The notes: generated from the letters alone by a model not told the origin. A DNA stretch of 64,000 bases from Pelagibacterium sediminicola (GCF_003390885.1 NZ_QMEL01000008.1:62001-126000), one strand, 5' to 3'; positions 51,326 to 60,463 are shown, counted from the stretch's first letter. Translations and numbers: made by a program.

Positions 51326-53083
51326 ATGAAGGTCGCGCTCTACGCCCGCTACTCCTCCGACAACCAGCGCGACGCGTCGATCGCCGATCAGCTGCGTATG
51401 TGTCGCCTGCGCGCCGAAAAGGAAGGCTGGACCGTCGTCGAGGAATACACCGATCACGCCATCTCCGGCGCCAGCATGATCCTGCGACCGGGCGTCCAGG
51501 CCCTGATCTCCGATTCCCTGCGCGGCCGTTTCGACATGATCATGGCCGAGGCCATGGACCGGCTATCGCGCGACCAGGAGGATATCGCCGGCATCTTCAA
51601 GCGCATGACCTATGCCGATGTGAAGATGTTCACCCTGTCCGAGGGCGAGATCACCCATCTGCATGTCGGGTTGAAGGGCACGATGAACGCACTGTTCCTG
51701 AAGGATCTGGCCGACAAGACCCGTCGTGGGCTGCGCGGCCGCGTCGAGGATGGCAAATCCGGCGGCGGTCTCTGCTACGGTTATGACGTGGTGAAGAAGT
51801 TCGATGATCGTGGGGAAGCCATCCGGGGCGATCGGACCATCAACGAGACCGAGGCCGGGATCGTGCGACGCATCTTCGCCGATTATCTTGACGGAAAGTC
51901 CTCGCGCACGATCGCCATGTCGCTGAACCACGAAGGCGTGGCAGGGCCGCAGGGCAGTGAATGGGGGCCATCGACGATCCACGGCAACCCGAAGCGCGGC
52001 ACCGGCATCCTGAACAACGAGCTTTATGTCGGCAAGCTTGTCTGGAACCGCCTGCGTTATATCAAGGATCCCGACACTGGCCGGCGCGTATCCCGCCTGA
52101 ACCCGGAAAGCGAATGGGTCGTCCATGAGGTGCCCGATCTGCGGCTCATAGAGCAAGACATCTGGGATGCGGTCAAGGCGAGGCAGAGCCGCCTTGCCTA
52201 CGATGTAGTCGAAACCAGTCCAAACCCCCTGAATGACCGGCGTCGCCCGAAGCACCTCTTCGCCGGCCTCGTCAAATGTGGCTGCTGCGGGGGCGGCTAT
52301 ACGATGATCTCGAAGGATCTGCTCGGCTGCGCGACGGCACGCAACAAGGGCACCTGCGACAACCGGCTAAACATCCGGCGCGACGCGCTGGAGGCCTCGA
52401 TCCTGAACGGGCTGCGCAAACACCTGATGGACCCCGCGCTGTTCAGGGAATTCTGCGACGAGTTCACCAAGGAGGTGAACCGCCTGCGCATCGAGCGCGG
52501 AGCCGACCTGGAAGGCTGGAAACGGGAACTGGAGCGCACGGACCGCGAACTCGACAAGGCCATCGACGCAATCCTGCAAGGCGTTCCTCCCCTGAAGCTG
52601 AAGGAGAAGATCGAGAAGCTGGAAGCCCGCAAGGCCGAACTGGCGGAGAAGCTGGCCAATGCGAAGGAGCCGCCTCCCCTGCTGCATCCGAACATGGCTG
52701 CGCTCTACGCACAGCGGATCAGCCAGCTCTACGAACACCTTCAGGACGAGAACGGCCGCGCCCAGGCGGCCGAGACCTTCCGGTCGTTGGTCGACGAGGT
52801 GACGCTGGTGCCTGACAACGGCGAACTGGCGATCGTCCTTCGCGGAGATCTCGGGGCGATCCTGCGCTTTGCGGCGGGCAAAAAGAACCCCGACTTCCTT
52901 TCGGAAGCCGAGGCTCTCGACAATCTGCTTTCGCAAGAATCGTTGGTTGCGGGAGGGCGCAACAGCCGATCACTGCGGAATGAGGGTAAAAATGCAAAAA
53001 CCTCCGCGGCAAGGCCTGCGGAGGTTTCGCAATTATCGTTGGTTGCGGGGGTAGGATTTGAACCTACGACCTTCAGGTTATGA
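51326..53083 (+). CDS. Large serine recombinase (integrase candidate of the ICE)
   Basis: A 585-residue recombinase. The catalytic serine is in KVALYARYSSDNQRDASIAD; the AEAMDRLSRDQEDIAGIFKR motif, a zinc ribbon (KCGCCGGGYTMISKDLLGCA then KGTCDNRLN) and a coiled coil (KLKEKIEKLEARKAELAEKL) follow in the usual order. The last residues VAGVGFEPTTFRL are the translation of a tRNA-Met 3' end in the opposite strand, so the natural C-terminus was probably different before joining to that DNA. Confidence 0.93.
   Translation: MKVALYARYSSDNQRDASIADQLRMCRLRAEKEGWTVVEEYTDHAISGASMILRPGVQALISDSLRGRFDMIMAEAMDRLSRDQEDIAGIFKRMTYADVKMFTLSEGEITHLHVGLKGTMNALFLKDLADKTRRGLRGRVEDGKSGGGLCYGYDVVKKFDDRGEAIRGDRTINETEAGIVRRIFADYLDGKSSRTIAMSLNHEGVAGPQGSEWGPSTIHGNPKRGTGILNNELYVGKLVWNRLRYIKDPDTGRRVSRLNPESEWVVHEVPDLRLIEQDIWDAVKARQSRLAYDVVETSPNPLNDRRRPKHLFAGLVKCGCCGGGYTMISKDLLGCATARNKGTCDNRLNIRRDALEASILNGLRKHLMDPALFREFCDEFTKEVNRLRIERGADLEGWKRELERTDRELDKAIDAILQGVPPLKLKEKIEKLEARKAELAEKLANAKEPPPLLHPNMAALYAQRISQLYEHLQDENGRAQAAETFRSLVDEVTLVPDNGELAIVLRGDLGAILRFAAGKKNPDFLSEAEALDNLLSQESLVAGGRNSRSLRNEGKNAKTSAARPAEVSQLSLVAGVGFEPTTFRL
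52939..52953. repeat. 15-bp direct repeat, copy 1
   Basis: ATCGTTGGTTGCGGG occurs here, inside the recombinase 3' end, and again at 53035-53049 across the tRNA 3' terminus, 96 bp away. It is followed by GTTGCG-GGAGGG-CGCAAC symmetry. A trace of recombination at the tRNA is a plausible origin. Confidence 0.6.
53001..53024 (-). terminator. Bidirectional Rho-independent terminator
   Basis: CCTCCGC, a 10-base loop and GCGGAGG, preceded by AAAAA on the + strand and followed by TTT. On the - strand it lies 17 bases beyond the tRNA-Met 3' end and looks like that tRNA's own terminator. Confidence 0.75.
53035..53049. repeat. 15-bp direct repeat, copy 2
   Basis: ATCGTTGGTTGCGGG, spanning the tRNA-Met 3' end; identical to 52939-52953. 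Confidence 0.6.
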
Positions 53084-53089
53084 GCCTGA
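53040..53089 (-). other. 3' fragment of tRNA-Met (CAT): attachment-site remnant
   Basis: On the - strand the bases from the anticodon stem onward are present: a TCAGG/CCTGA stem around CTCATAA (anticodon CAT), the T arm with GTTCAAATC and the CCA end. The D arm and 5' acceptor strand are missing beyond 53089, so no functional tRNA is made from here. This is the usual remnant at one end of a tRNA-targeting island; the intact gene should lie at the other end, outside the window. Confidence 0.8.
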
Positions 53090-53217
53090 GTTCAGCAAGT
53101 TCACGAAAACCCTAGCATTGCTGAGTATATAGGCGAAACGCATTGTTTTTCATGTTAAATTTAGCGTGGACTACGTTGCGTTGAATACCGATGTATCGCA
53201 CGCTATAGTGACTAGAT

Positions 53218-53237
53218 TGCGGACACAGTGCGGACAC
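53218..53237. repeat. Tandem TGCGGACAC sites before the integrase
   Basis: TGCGGACAC at 53218-53226 and again at 53229-53237, 11 bp apart (one helical turn), immediately before the integrase start at 53241. Such repeats may be protein-binding sites. Confidence 0.45.
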
Positions 53238-53240
53238 GAT

Positions 53241-54536
53241 ATGAGCGAAAAGCTGACGGACAAGATCGTGCGTTCCCTCCCGTTTCCCCCAAGCGGCAAT
53301 AAGATCACTTACTGTGGCGAGTTGAAAGGATTTGGTTGCCGCGTCACCGCTCACGGCAGCAAGGCTTTCATCTTAAACTATCGTGCTGGAAAGCGAGAGC
53401 GGCGCCTTACCATTGGGTCATATCCGGAATGGTCTGTCGCGCGAGCCCGAGAGCAGGCTGCGCATTTGAAAAGGCAGATTGATCTCGGCAGTGATCCGCT
53501 CTCGCTACGCAACGCTGAAAAGTCAGCGCCCACTGTCAAAGATCTTTTTGACCGCTATTGCATCGAGCACTTGCCAACCAAGGCACAACGCTCGGCAGCG
53601 GACGACAAGTCTATGTGGCAGGGATTAATCCTGCCCCGGCTCAGCCAAGTGAAAGTAAAAGACCTCACTGCATCTGATGTGGATGCTCTTCACCGCGAAA
53701 TAACGCGCGACAGACCGGTGAGGGCCAATCGGGTGATCGAGGTGCTGAGAAAGGCGTTAAATCTCGCGGTGCGATGGGGCTGGCTAGAGAAAAACCCTGC
53801 TGTGGGCGTCAGGAAAAATCCAGAACAACCGCGTGATCGATATCTTGGCAAAGCAGAGCTCGCGAGCCTTGCTTGGGCCATGAATGCTCACGGACCATCG
53901 ACGAGCTTGGATGCTATTCGACTGATCATGTTGACAGGCGCCCGCAAAAGTGAGGCTTTGAAAGCGGAGTGGGCCAACATCGATTTTGGTGCTGAAGTAT
54001 GGATCAAGCCATCTCACCACACAAAACAGCGTAAGGTACACAAGGTGCCGCTTTCGGGAGCTGCCATCGCCCTCCTGAAATCGGTCCAGGCAAAAATGCT
54101 CTCAACCCGTTTTGTCTTCCCGTCGCCCACCAAAGTGGGTCCGCTTCAAGACGTGAGAAAAACATGGGACAACCTTGTCAGCGTTGGTACCATCCATATT
54201 TGGAGATCAGTCGTCGGCTTCCCCGAGTTAGAAGCTCAATTAGGAACGTTGCTAGATCGGCAGCCGACTTTGGCTGAGCTACACTCCTTTGCGAAAGCGC
54301 ATGAGCTATCGTTACCTTCCGGTCTTCAAGGAGTTCGGATCCATGATCTACGGCATACTTACGCCTCGCTGCTCGTCAGCAGTGGCGCTTCGCTGCCGTT
54401 GATCGGCGCATTGCTCGGTCACACCCAAGCCCAAACCACGCAACGGTATGCCCATCTCTCAGATGATCCACAACGCGCAGCGACGGAGCTGATCGGAAAC
54501 ATTTTGTCTAAGGAGAATTCAGATCGCCCCCTCTGA
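53241..54536 (+). CDS. Tyrosine site-specific integrase
   Basis: A 431-residue phage/ICE-type integrase with an N-terminal DUF4102-like arm-binding region (SEKLTDKIVRSLPFPPSGNK; YRAGKRERRLTIGSYPEWSV). Catalytic residues are visible: Arg in LTGARKSEALKAEW, HxxR in VRIHDLRHTYASLL, His in LLGHTQAQTTQRYAHL and the nucleophile Tyr in the same segment. It sits beside the tRNA-Met fragment, matching integration into that gene. The ATG at 53241 starts the canonical N-terminus; the frame back to 53166 is not needed. Confidence 0.94.
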   Translation: MSEKLTDKIVRSLPFPPSGNKITYCGELKGFGCRVTAHGSKAFILNYRAGKRERRLTIGSYPEWSVARAREQAAHLKRQIDLGSDPLSLRNAEKSAPTVKDLFDRYCIEHLPTKAQRSAADDKSMWQGLILPRLSQVKVKDLTASDVDALHREITRDRPVRANRVIEVLRKALNLAVRWGWLEKNPAVGVRKNPEQPRDRYLGKAELASLAWAMNAHGPSTSLDAIRLIMLTGARKSEALKAEWANIDFGAEVWIKPSHHTKQRKVHKVPLSGAAIALLKSVQAKMLSTRFVFPSPTKVGPLQDVRKTWDNLVSVGTIHIWRSVVGFPELEAQLGTLLDRQPTLAELHSFAKAHELSLPSGLQGVRIHDLRHTYASLLVSSGASLPLIGALLGHTQAQTTQRYAHLSDDPQRAATELIGNILSKENSDRPL

Positions 54537-55047
54537 TCAAGTCCCCGAAGGCCTAGATGCAAACGCATATCTAGATGCCGAACGGCTTTTCCGCAAGACT
54601 GGCGACCTCAGGTACCTCGTAATAGCAATCGGCCGGCCCAAGAGCAGCTTTTTCGATGGGGATCAGGTAATTCCCCAATGGGCCTTCGAAGCGTGCCGGG
54701 AATATGCAGAACTCATTAGAGGCCTAACTCGCTTGGAACGGAAGCGCCTCCGGTCGACATCTGCCAGACCCGTATTCGAGGACAAGGACCAAGCCCTATA
54801 CAAGCGAGCGATTGATAAGCATCTCGGGCACACCGGGAAGGCACCGATCCCCCTCGATCAAGCGCTTAAGGAAGAGGGACTGCACGACCCCGATAGGCGC
54901 CGCCGCTATCACCAATATCGGCAGGAGGAAATGCGCGTTGATCCGCAGACCGCAGACGATGACGCTGGCTTAGAGTTCAACAGGAGGATCGAGGAGCGGG
55001 CAATTGCTCGCAACGGCAGGCCCAAGGGTGGTCGCCAAAACGACTGA
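54517..55047 (+). CDS. Hypothetical protein with uncertain, possibly non-canonical start
   Basis: The frame is open from 54493 to the stop ending at 55047, and its translation looks coding well before the first standard start codon, a TTG at 54733: GLDANAYLDAERLFRKTGDL and QVIPQWAFEACREYAELIRG. No ATG, GTG or TTG lies upstream of 54733 in frame; AAGGAG at 54511-54516 precedes ATT (54517) and ATC (54523). The 5' end overlaps the integrase stop. The C-terminal half is charged (RRIEERAIARNGRPKGG). Family not recognised. Confidence 0.55.
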   Translation: MQIAPSDQVPEGLDANAYLDAERLFRKTGDLRYLVIAIGRPKSSFFDGDQVIPQWAFEACREYAELIRGLTRLERKRLRSTSARPVFEDKDQALYKRAIDKHLGHTGKAPIPLDQALKEEGLHDPDRRRRYHQYRQEEMRVDPQTADDDAGLEFNRRIEERAIARNGRPKGGRQND

Positions 55048-55134
55048 AAATTTCTGCTGCGTTTTTTTCAGTTATCCTGCGCCATCGTTCCCTTATCCAT
55101 CGGTGAACAAAATCACTGACAAGAAAGGGATACT

Positions 55135-55392
55135 ATGAAAAGCGATAGAGATCGGCAGGCAGGAAGCGGCAAGGTTGGCCCTACTATCCTCGATGGCTTT
55201 CTGACAACCGAAGAACTTGCTGAAGAGATAGGCGTTCATCGCACGACGTTGGCTAAATGGCGCATGGAGCGTCGTGGCCCCCCTTTCACCAGACTTGGCA
55301 AGCGAATTCTTTACAGCGTCGAAAGACTGCGAGCTTGGCTAGAGGCGAATGAAACTTCGTCAATTCCTGATTTGAAGAAGGAGCGCCGGTAG
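55135..55392 (+). CDS. Excisionase/AlpA-like helix-turn-helix protein
   Basis: An 85-residue protein with a MerR-type winged helix: FLTTEELAEEIGVHRTTLAK, then PPFTRLGKRILYSVERLRAW. Its size and position downstream of a tyrosine integrase suggest the recombination directionality factor of this island. The role is inferred from fold and context. Confidence 0.8.
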   Translation: MKSDRDRQAGSGKVGPTILDGFLTTEELAEEIGVHRTTLAKWRMERRGPPFTRLGKRILYSVERLRAWLEANETSSIPDLKKERR

Positions 55393-55408
55393 AGCAGGTG
55401 TCCCTAGG

Positions 55409-56041
55409 ATGCCAACTTTAACAGACGTGTCTTCCAACGTTGGAGCGAGCCAACCCATGCCCTTCCCAAACCCGCCAGGCGGCCCCCTAGTAACGCGGCG
55501 ACAAATTGATGCAACCAATGCCGCGAGCGAACGAGTAATGACCGACCTAAGAGCGATCCACAAACAGATAATGGAACGCTACCTACTCGGCAAACTGAAG
55601 GCGAGCCAATACGCAGTCTTGGCCGCAATCTCTGCTCGGACACTTGCGTGGAGGAAAGTGATTGAGGTGATCCCATTGGACGTATTCAGCCGGGGAATGC
55701 GTGATCCAATGGACAGAACTGAACCGCATTTCGACAGCTACGGCGTGCCATATTTTTCTGGGACCGGCTTAGACAAGTTGACGGTAAGACGCGCGCTGAC
55801 CTCGCTTGTGGACCAGGGTGCAATCAGCCGGTACGAAATGCACACAGCATCCCGCAAGGTTCATGCATTCTCACCGATTAGCCAAAAATGCCTTGTGGCA
55901 ATATTTGACCGCAACCAAGTCCCGTGGCCAAATGCGCTTCCCAGCGTTGAGTTCGCTAGCGAAAGCCTCAGCGAACTGGAGTGCTTCATCGTGCAGCGGT
56001 TCTTCAAGGTAACCTTCGAAAACACACAAACTCCAGTATGA
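55409..56041 (+). CDS. Hypothetical protein with winged-helix-like segment
   Basis: A 210-residue protein: the N-terminal 40 residues are low complexity; LKASQYAVLAAISARTLAWR and TVRRALTSLVDQGAISRYEM look like helix-turn-helix elements as in small plasmid/phage replication proteins. It follows the excisionase-like gene by 16 bases. I cannot name a family; a replication or regulatory role for the island is a guess. Confidence 0.6.
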   Translation: MPTLTDVSSNVGASQPMPFPNPPGGPLVTRRQIDATNAASERVMTDLRAIHKQIMERYLLGKLKASQYAVLAAISARTLAWRKVIEVIPLDVFSRGMRDPMDRTEPHFDSYGVPYFSGTGLDKLTVRRALTSLVDQGAISRYEMHTASRKVHAFSPISQKCLVAIFDRNQVPWPNALPSVEFASESLSELECFIVQRFFKVTFENTQTPV

Positions 56042-56475
56042 ATTTCTATATTTTTTCTGTGTGTTTTTTGAATGCGCCCGTATGCATTTTGATCAGCTCC
56101 GTATGAAATACTCTCCCCTTAATAATACGAATAAAACAACACTATTTATTATTACTACTTAACTCGCTTCGGACTTCGTCCTTGCGCGTTCATCCATCCC
56201 CTCTAGAAGCAAGAAATTTCCAGAAAGCATGACATCGATATGTTGGCTATCAGAGGAGACTACCCGGCACTCCACTGAAGCGGACGCCTGGCGAACTAGT
56301 TCTGCAAGCATTTTTGCTCAGCACACTGGGGGCATGAGCCTATGAATGATACGGGTAGAGTTTTCGGACCGGTTGTCGACTGGGCAACAAATTGCTTTAC
56401 AGGCCGCTGGACTTCATCGGTCGCGATGGCAAAAAATGTCACACTCCATAGGGATGTTTAAAATGCCGTTTTTCG
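56042..56475. other. Convergent intergenic region
   Basis: This 434-base region lies between two gene 3' ends. It is A/T-richer than its surroundings and has short T-runs near 56050-56070 that could end transcription. No gene, repeat array or RNA is recognised. Confidence 0.4.
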
Positions 56476-56817
56476 CTATTCGCGCAGCGCGTCAATGAGC
56501 TTTAACGCCAACTCTGCTCGGTCACCTTCCATCGCAGCAACTTTGAGCTGAATTTCGATTTCAAGCTCAGTCCGTCGCTGTGAACGTTGCCCATCACGGG
56601 TCTGAAAGAAACCAGCCAATTCGACATTTAGCGCTCGGGCAATGGCTGCCAGGGTCTCGATGGGCGGGAAGCTCACACCGCGCTCGATATTTGAGATTGC
56701 CTCGGTCGACCGTCCGACCTGGGCGCCCAAATCCTCTTGGGTGAGGTCAGCCATCTTTCGCGCCAAGCGAACACGACTTCCGATAGACTTTTTGAGTTGG
56801 GAAAGCTGATCTGTCAT
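56476..56817 (-). CDS. XRE-family helix-turn-helix regulator
   Basis: A 113-residue regulator: QLKKSIGSRVRLARKMADLT, QEDLGAQVGRSTEAISNIER and GVSFPPIETLAAIARALNVE form a textbook XRE HTH at about residues 5-70; the C-terminal half is helical and charged. It is divergent from the nuclease-like gene at 56932 and probably regulates it. The ATG at 56817 is used; the longer frame runs across the promoter gap. Confidence 0.88.
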   Translation of the reverse strand: MTDQLSQLKKSIGSRVRLARKMADLTQEDLGAQVGRSTEAISNIERGVSFPPIETLAAIARALNVELAGFFQTRDGQRSQRRTELEIEIQLKVAAMEGDRAELALKLIDALRE

Positions 56818-56931
56818 GACCCGGAGCCTTGATCCGGGTGGAATTACTATCCATGATGCCGAGATGCGTAATTTTCGTATTTGCCGGAGTTCAACTACAG
56901 AACTCGCGGACTGGGCAGCTTTGGGGGTGGT

Positions 56932-58158
56932 ATGCAGTCGTTGGTGCTGAACGAGGATGATTTTGAACAAGGAGAATGGTTGCACCGCTCCTCCCTCGCC
57001 TCCACAGAAACTGGGCGCAACGAGAAGTGGCTACAGGAACTATTGTTCGTCCGCCCTGAACTGCTGCCGATTGCAGACATTTCTCCAGGCAGTGCTGGAT
57101 ACGTGCCCGTCTGTCGAGAATTGAGCCTTCCAAAAGAGGGCGGTACCGTGTTCCTTGATATCTTTGGCGTCACCGCCGAGGGCAAGCTTGTCCTGGTTGA
57201 ATGTAAATTGTGGCGTAATCCCCAAGCGCGCCGCGAGGTCGTTGCACAAATCCTGGAATATGCCTCACTGCTCCGGCGTTGGTCATACGCAGATCTAAAT
57301 GCAAGGCTAAAGAGCAGCCTGGGGTTAACCGGCCCGAACCCCTTGTTCGAGATTGCCCAAAAAGCCTTCCCTCAATTAGACGAGGCACTGTTTGTCGACA
57401 GAGTAACGCACTCTCTCAAAGCTGGCGATTTCAACCTCGTCATTGCAGGCGACGGAATACGCTCTGACATTGATGCAATCGCGGCGCACCTGAACAACAG
57501 CAGCGGGTTATCGTCGAAGCTCGCCCTGGTGGAATTTCAGCTTTGGGAGGGGTCCGACGGAAAGACAATGGTTGTGCCCTCAGTGCCCCTTCGCACCGAG
57601 GTCATCAAACATCGGGTCATTGTTGCGCAGGATGGATATCCCATCCACCTGGAGCCCGATGGGGACGGCTCCGGCCAAGATGAGGGCGACATAGGCGACC
57701 CGGAGCGTAGCCTGCTCTGGGAGCAGCAGAGAGCCTTCTGGCAGCGCTTCATTGACGAGGCGGTGTTCGACCACGCTGACCAACCCAAGCCTCGGCATGG
57801 CGGCGCGGGGTGGGTGAAGTTGGCGATGCCGCCGCCAATCAACTCCATGACCGTCTATAAGCTCAGCGACGGCTCAGCGGGCATCCTATTCCGTCTAAGG
57901 GGAGAGGAGGGCGAGGCGGCGTATGCAGCCATCCAGAACGCCTCTGAGGCGCTCGAAGAGCAATTGGGAATGCCGATGTACTTAGAAGCTGAAAAGGCCA
58001 ATCCCTTTCAAGGATGTGTGCGTGTTCGCTATCCCGGCGTCGCCCAAGAGGACGATGTTCTCCGCGCTTGGTTTCTGGCATCGGCCAATGCAATGGTTTC
58101 GACTTTCCGCCCCTTCTGCTCTCAATGGCTGGGCGCGAACAATCTGGAAAAAACATAG
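56932..58158 (+). CDS. PD-(D/E)XK nuclease-like protein
   Basis: A 408-residue protein. The N-terminal third carries a PD-(D/E)XK-like core: Glu in TGRNEKWLQELLFVRPELLP, Asp in GTVFLDIFGVTAEG and ECK in KLVLVECKLWRNPQARREVV. The rest (GWVKLAMPPPINSMTVYKLS; FQGCVRVRYPGVAQEDD) is unfamiliar. It is divergent from an XRE regulator, as in many defence modules. ATG 56932 after GGGGGTGG is preferred to TTG 56881. Nuclease activity is inferred from motifs. Confidence 0.7.
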   Translation: MQSLVLNEDDFEQGEWLHRSSLASTETGRNEKWLQELLFVRPELLPIADISPGSAGYVPVCRELSLPKEGGTVFLDIFGVTAEGKLVLVECKLWRNPQARREVVAQILEYASLLRRWSYADLNARLKSSLGLTGPNPLFEIAQKAFPQLDEALFVDRVTHSLKAGDFNLVIAGDGIRSDIDAIAAHLNNSSGLSSKLALVEFQLWEGSDGKTMVVPSVPLRTEVIKHRVIVAQDGYPIHLEPDGDGSGQDEGDIGDPERSLLWEQQRAFWQRFIDEAVFDHADQPKPRHGGAGWVKLAMPPPINSMTVYKLSDGSAGILFRLRGEEGEAAYAAIQNASEALEEQLGMPMYLEAEKANPFQGCVRVRYPGVAQEDDVLRAWFLASANAMVSTFRPFCSQWLGANNLEKT

Positions 58159-58219
58159 AGAAGACAAAAACTTAATGTAGACTGGTGGTAACCGAAAACG
58201 AGTTGCTGGTGGCGGAAAA

Positions 58220-58780
58220 ATGAAGGACCTGTTTTGGCGACTGGAAAAACTTGGTCGCATTCGGCTCTCACAAAACTTCTATATGCGGCAATTCTTATAC
58301 TCAGAGATCGGGGCAGCGTTTGGCATTGCCAACGTTCCCGACAATCCCGATCTCGCTGTCGAGACTGGAACCCAGTTGTGCGAGCAAATTCTGGAACCAC
58401 TTGTCAGGAAGTTCGGTCCGATTGTCGTGCGGTCTGGCTTTCGATCCGCGAAGCTTAATGACTTCGGCGCTCGCAACGGGCTGAAATGCGCATCAAACGA
58501 GAAGAATTTCGCATACCATATTTGGGACCATCGCGATGCGGCTGGTCACATAGGTGCCGCAGCCTGCGTCGTGATCCCATCATTCAACGCGACTGCAACT
58601 GAGCCCGATAGCTGGAAACAGCTCGCGTGGTACATCCACGAGGCGATGCCCTATCATAGGCTTACGTTTTTCAGCCTCGACAATGCCTTCAACATTGGCT
58701 GGCACGAAAACCCCAGAAGGGAAATATACTCCCGATTGCCGAGACCTCATTGGCTGGTTCGAGACCCGGCGGCAGATTGA
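58220..58780 (+). CDS. Peptidase M15-like protein
   Basis: A 186-residue protein with a D-Ala-D-Ala-peptidase-like pattern: LSQNFYMRQFLYSEIGAAFG, LVRKFGPIVVRSGFRSAKLN and FAYHIWDHRDAAGHIGAAAC, where His and Asp residues could be metal ligands. The mature function is unclear; no signal peptide is seen, so a cell-wall role is doubtful. It follows the nuclease-like gene by 61 bases. Confidence 0.6.
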   Translation: MKDLFWRLEKLGRIRLSQNFYMRQFLYSEIGAAFGIANVPDNPDLAVETGTQLCEQILEPLVRKFGPIVVRSGFRSAKLNDFGARNGLKCASNEKNFAYHIWDHRDAAGHIGAAACVVIPSFNATATEPDSWKQLAWYIHEAMPYHRLTFFSLDNAFNIGWHENPRREIYSRLPRPHWLVRDPAAD

Positions 58781-59050
58781 CGTGCGTATAGTGAGAACGT
58801 GCTGACAAACCAGTTGCCCAACAGCGACGCAGTTGAACACCGGTACAATAAAGTTGGCGGAAGGTGGCACCCAAACTGTCGACGGTAAATGTTTCAGCTC
58901 CAAAAGCTCGTAGTTCTGATGCTGTCGGCAGTTTAGACGCTTGCTAAGGCTGAGAACCTGGGCGATCAGCTCAAGAAGTACAACAGCGTGACTTTAGAGG
59001 GTCAGATCATGTTATAGACCGAACCACGGGATGAAGTAGGGGGGCCTGAG

Positions 59051-60409
59051 TTGAAACTGATTTTGAATGGATTGAACGGAAGTTATCTGCGCGACCTGTT
59101 GGAACTGGCGCCCGACAAGACTGAGCGCGTGGATGCCGCTGTCGCCTATGCGACCGAGAACGATCTCCTGTTCTCCTGGTGCTGGGACAATTCGATCCCG
59201 CTGCGGTACTGGGGACGTTTCGACGAGCAGGTGCCGGTCAGCATCCCGGTACTGGAGAAGTTCTTCTCGAGGCGGTCGGGCCGCTATACCTGTAAACTGG
59301 TTCGCAAGTTCCACCCCAAGGTAATCTGGTGGCGCGGCTTCGGAGCCTATATTGGATCGGCCAATCTCACCCAAAGTGCATGGTGGAACAATGTCGAGGC
59401 GGGGGTCTTTCTGACGGAGGACGAAATGCAGGTCGAAGGACATGACTTGGATCTCGAGACCATGTTCTCCGAGATTGATAGTCATGCTGCTCCTTTGACC
59501 GAAGAACTGCTAGAGCTGCTTCGCAAACGAAATGCCGAGCTCAAGCGACGGAAAATCGCCCAGAAATCCTCCGACAACGCGTTTGTGAGCACCACCCTGG
59601 TGCCACACTGGGAAGGGCTCGCGCGTGTTGGAAAGAAGACCGCCAACGAAAGGAAGCGCCAGGCTTTCCTCGATGAATGGAACAGCACTCTGCAGATCAT
59701 ACGCAACGTTGGTGCAACAATATCCAAGAAGGAGAACCGTCCAGCTTGGGTAGGTGATGACGTACCCTTAGGTGTGCAAGCTGATCAGTTCTTACACGCC
59801 TACTACTATACTAACGTCATCGACGAACGCCGACGTTCCAACTTCGAGGCCCTGTTCGCGGCAAATCGGAACGACCCAGACACCGCCGTTCAGCTGGCCA
59901 TCCGGTTCTGGCAAGGATTACCATCGTCGTCGGATGAGTATCGAGCGTTAAACGAAATCGCTCCGGTCTTGCGAGGAGCGTTTGAAAGAGACCGACTTAA
60001 ACGCCTCACTGAGGACGAGTTTGTGAAGGTCCTGTCTGATATCCATGCTGCCAGTGAATATGCACGCCGCGTATCGAACCGGATCGTTGGATTGAGGAAC
60101 GGGGTGACCTATACGATCCCGGAGAAAATGGATGCGCTCGCTCGTCACATCTATCGGGGACCTGCGCGTGGCGGAAACTCGGTTATCGATACCTTGGATT
60201 TTATCCTCTACGGCGGCTCAGCCACGGAGGTCCCTCATCGGTTATGGGACACGATGAATGACCCGACACGACGGATCGATTTGCTTGGCATAAGTTCTTT
60301 AGGCGAGATCGTCGGATGGGCACTTCCGGACCTCTATCCACCTCGGAACGGCCGAACCAGCAAGGCCCTGCGTGCACTTGGCTATGATGTGACCGTGCAT
60401 GTCGGATAA
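59051..60409 (+). CDS. Phospholipase D-like (HKD) protein
   Basis: A 452-residue protein with one PLD-type active-site motif: KFHPKVIWWRGFGAYIGSAN (His, Lys and the GSAN part) at about residues 93-115. Single-motif family members act as dimers and are often nucleases. The remaining 330 residues are helical and unknown. The TTG at 59051 has AGGGGGG nearby and begins the natural N-terminus MKLILNGLNGSYLRDLLEL. The gap 58781-59050 upstream shows no gene. Possibly defence-related by location. Confidence 0.7.
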   Translation: MKLILNGLNGSYLRDLLELAPDKTERVDAAVAYATENDLLFSWCWDNSIPLRYWGRFDEQVPVSIPVLEKFFSRRSGRYTCKLVRKFHPKVIWWRGFGAYIGSANLTQSAWWNNVEAGVFLTEDEMQVEGHDLDLETMFSEIDSHAAPLTEELLELLRKRNAELKRRKIAQKSSDNAFVSTTLVPHWEGLARVGKKTANERKRQAFLDEWNSTLQIIRNVGATISKKENRPAWVGDDVPLGVQADQFLHAYYYTNVIDERRRSNFEALFAANRNDPDTAVQLAIRFWQGLPSSSDEYRALNEIAPVLRGAFERDRLKRLTEDEFVKVLSDIHAASEYARRVSNRIVGLRNGVTYTIPEKMDALARHIYRGPARGGNSVIDTLDFILYGGSATEVPHRLWDTMNDPTRRIDLLGISSLGEIVGWALPDLYPPRNGRTSKALRALGYDVTVHVG

Positions 60410-60463
60410 AGCCTAGTAGGATTTTCACTACAAGGTTAAGCCGACGGTTCTTTTGATTTGACC

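Noticed and set aside
53040-53089. A functional tRNA-Met gene
   Set aside because: Only the part from the anticodon stem to CCA is present; the D arm and 5' acceptor strand are missing.
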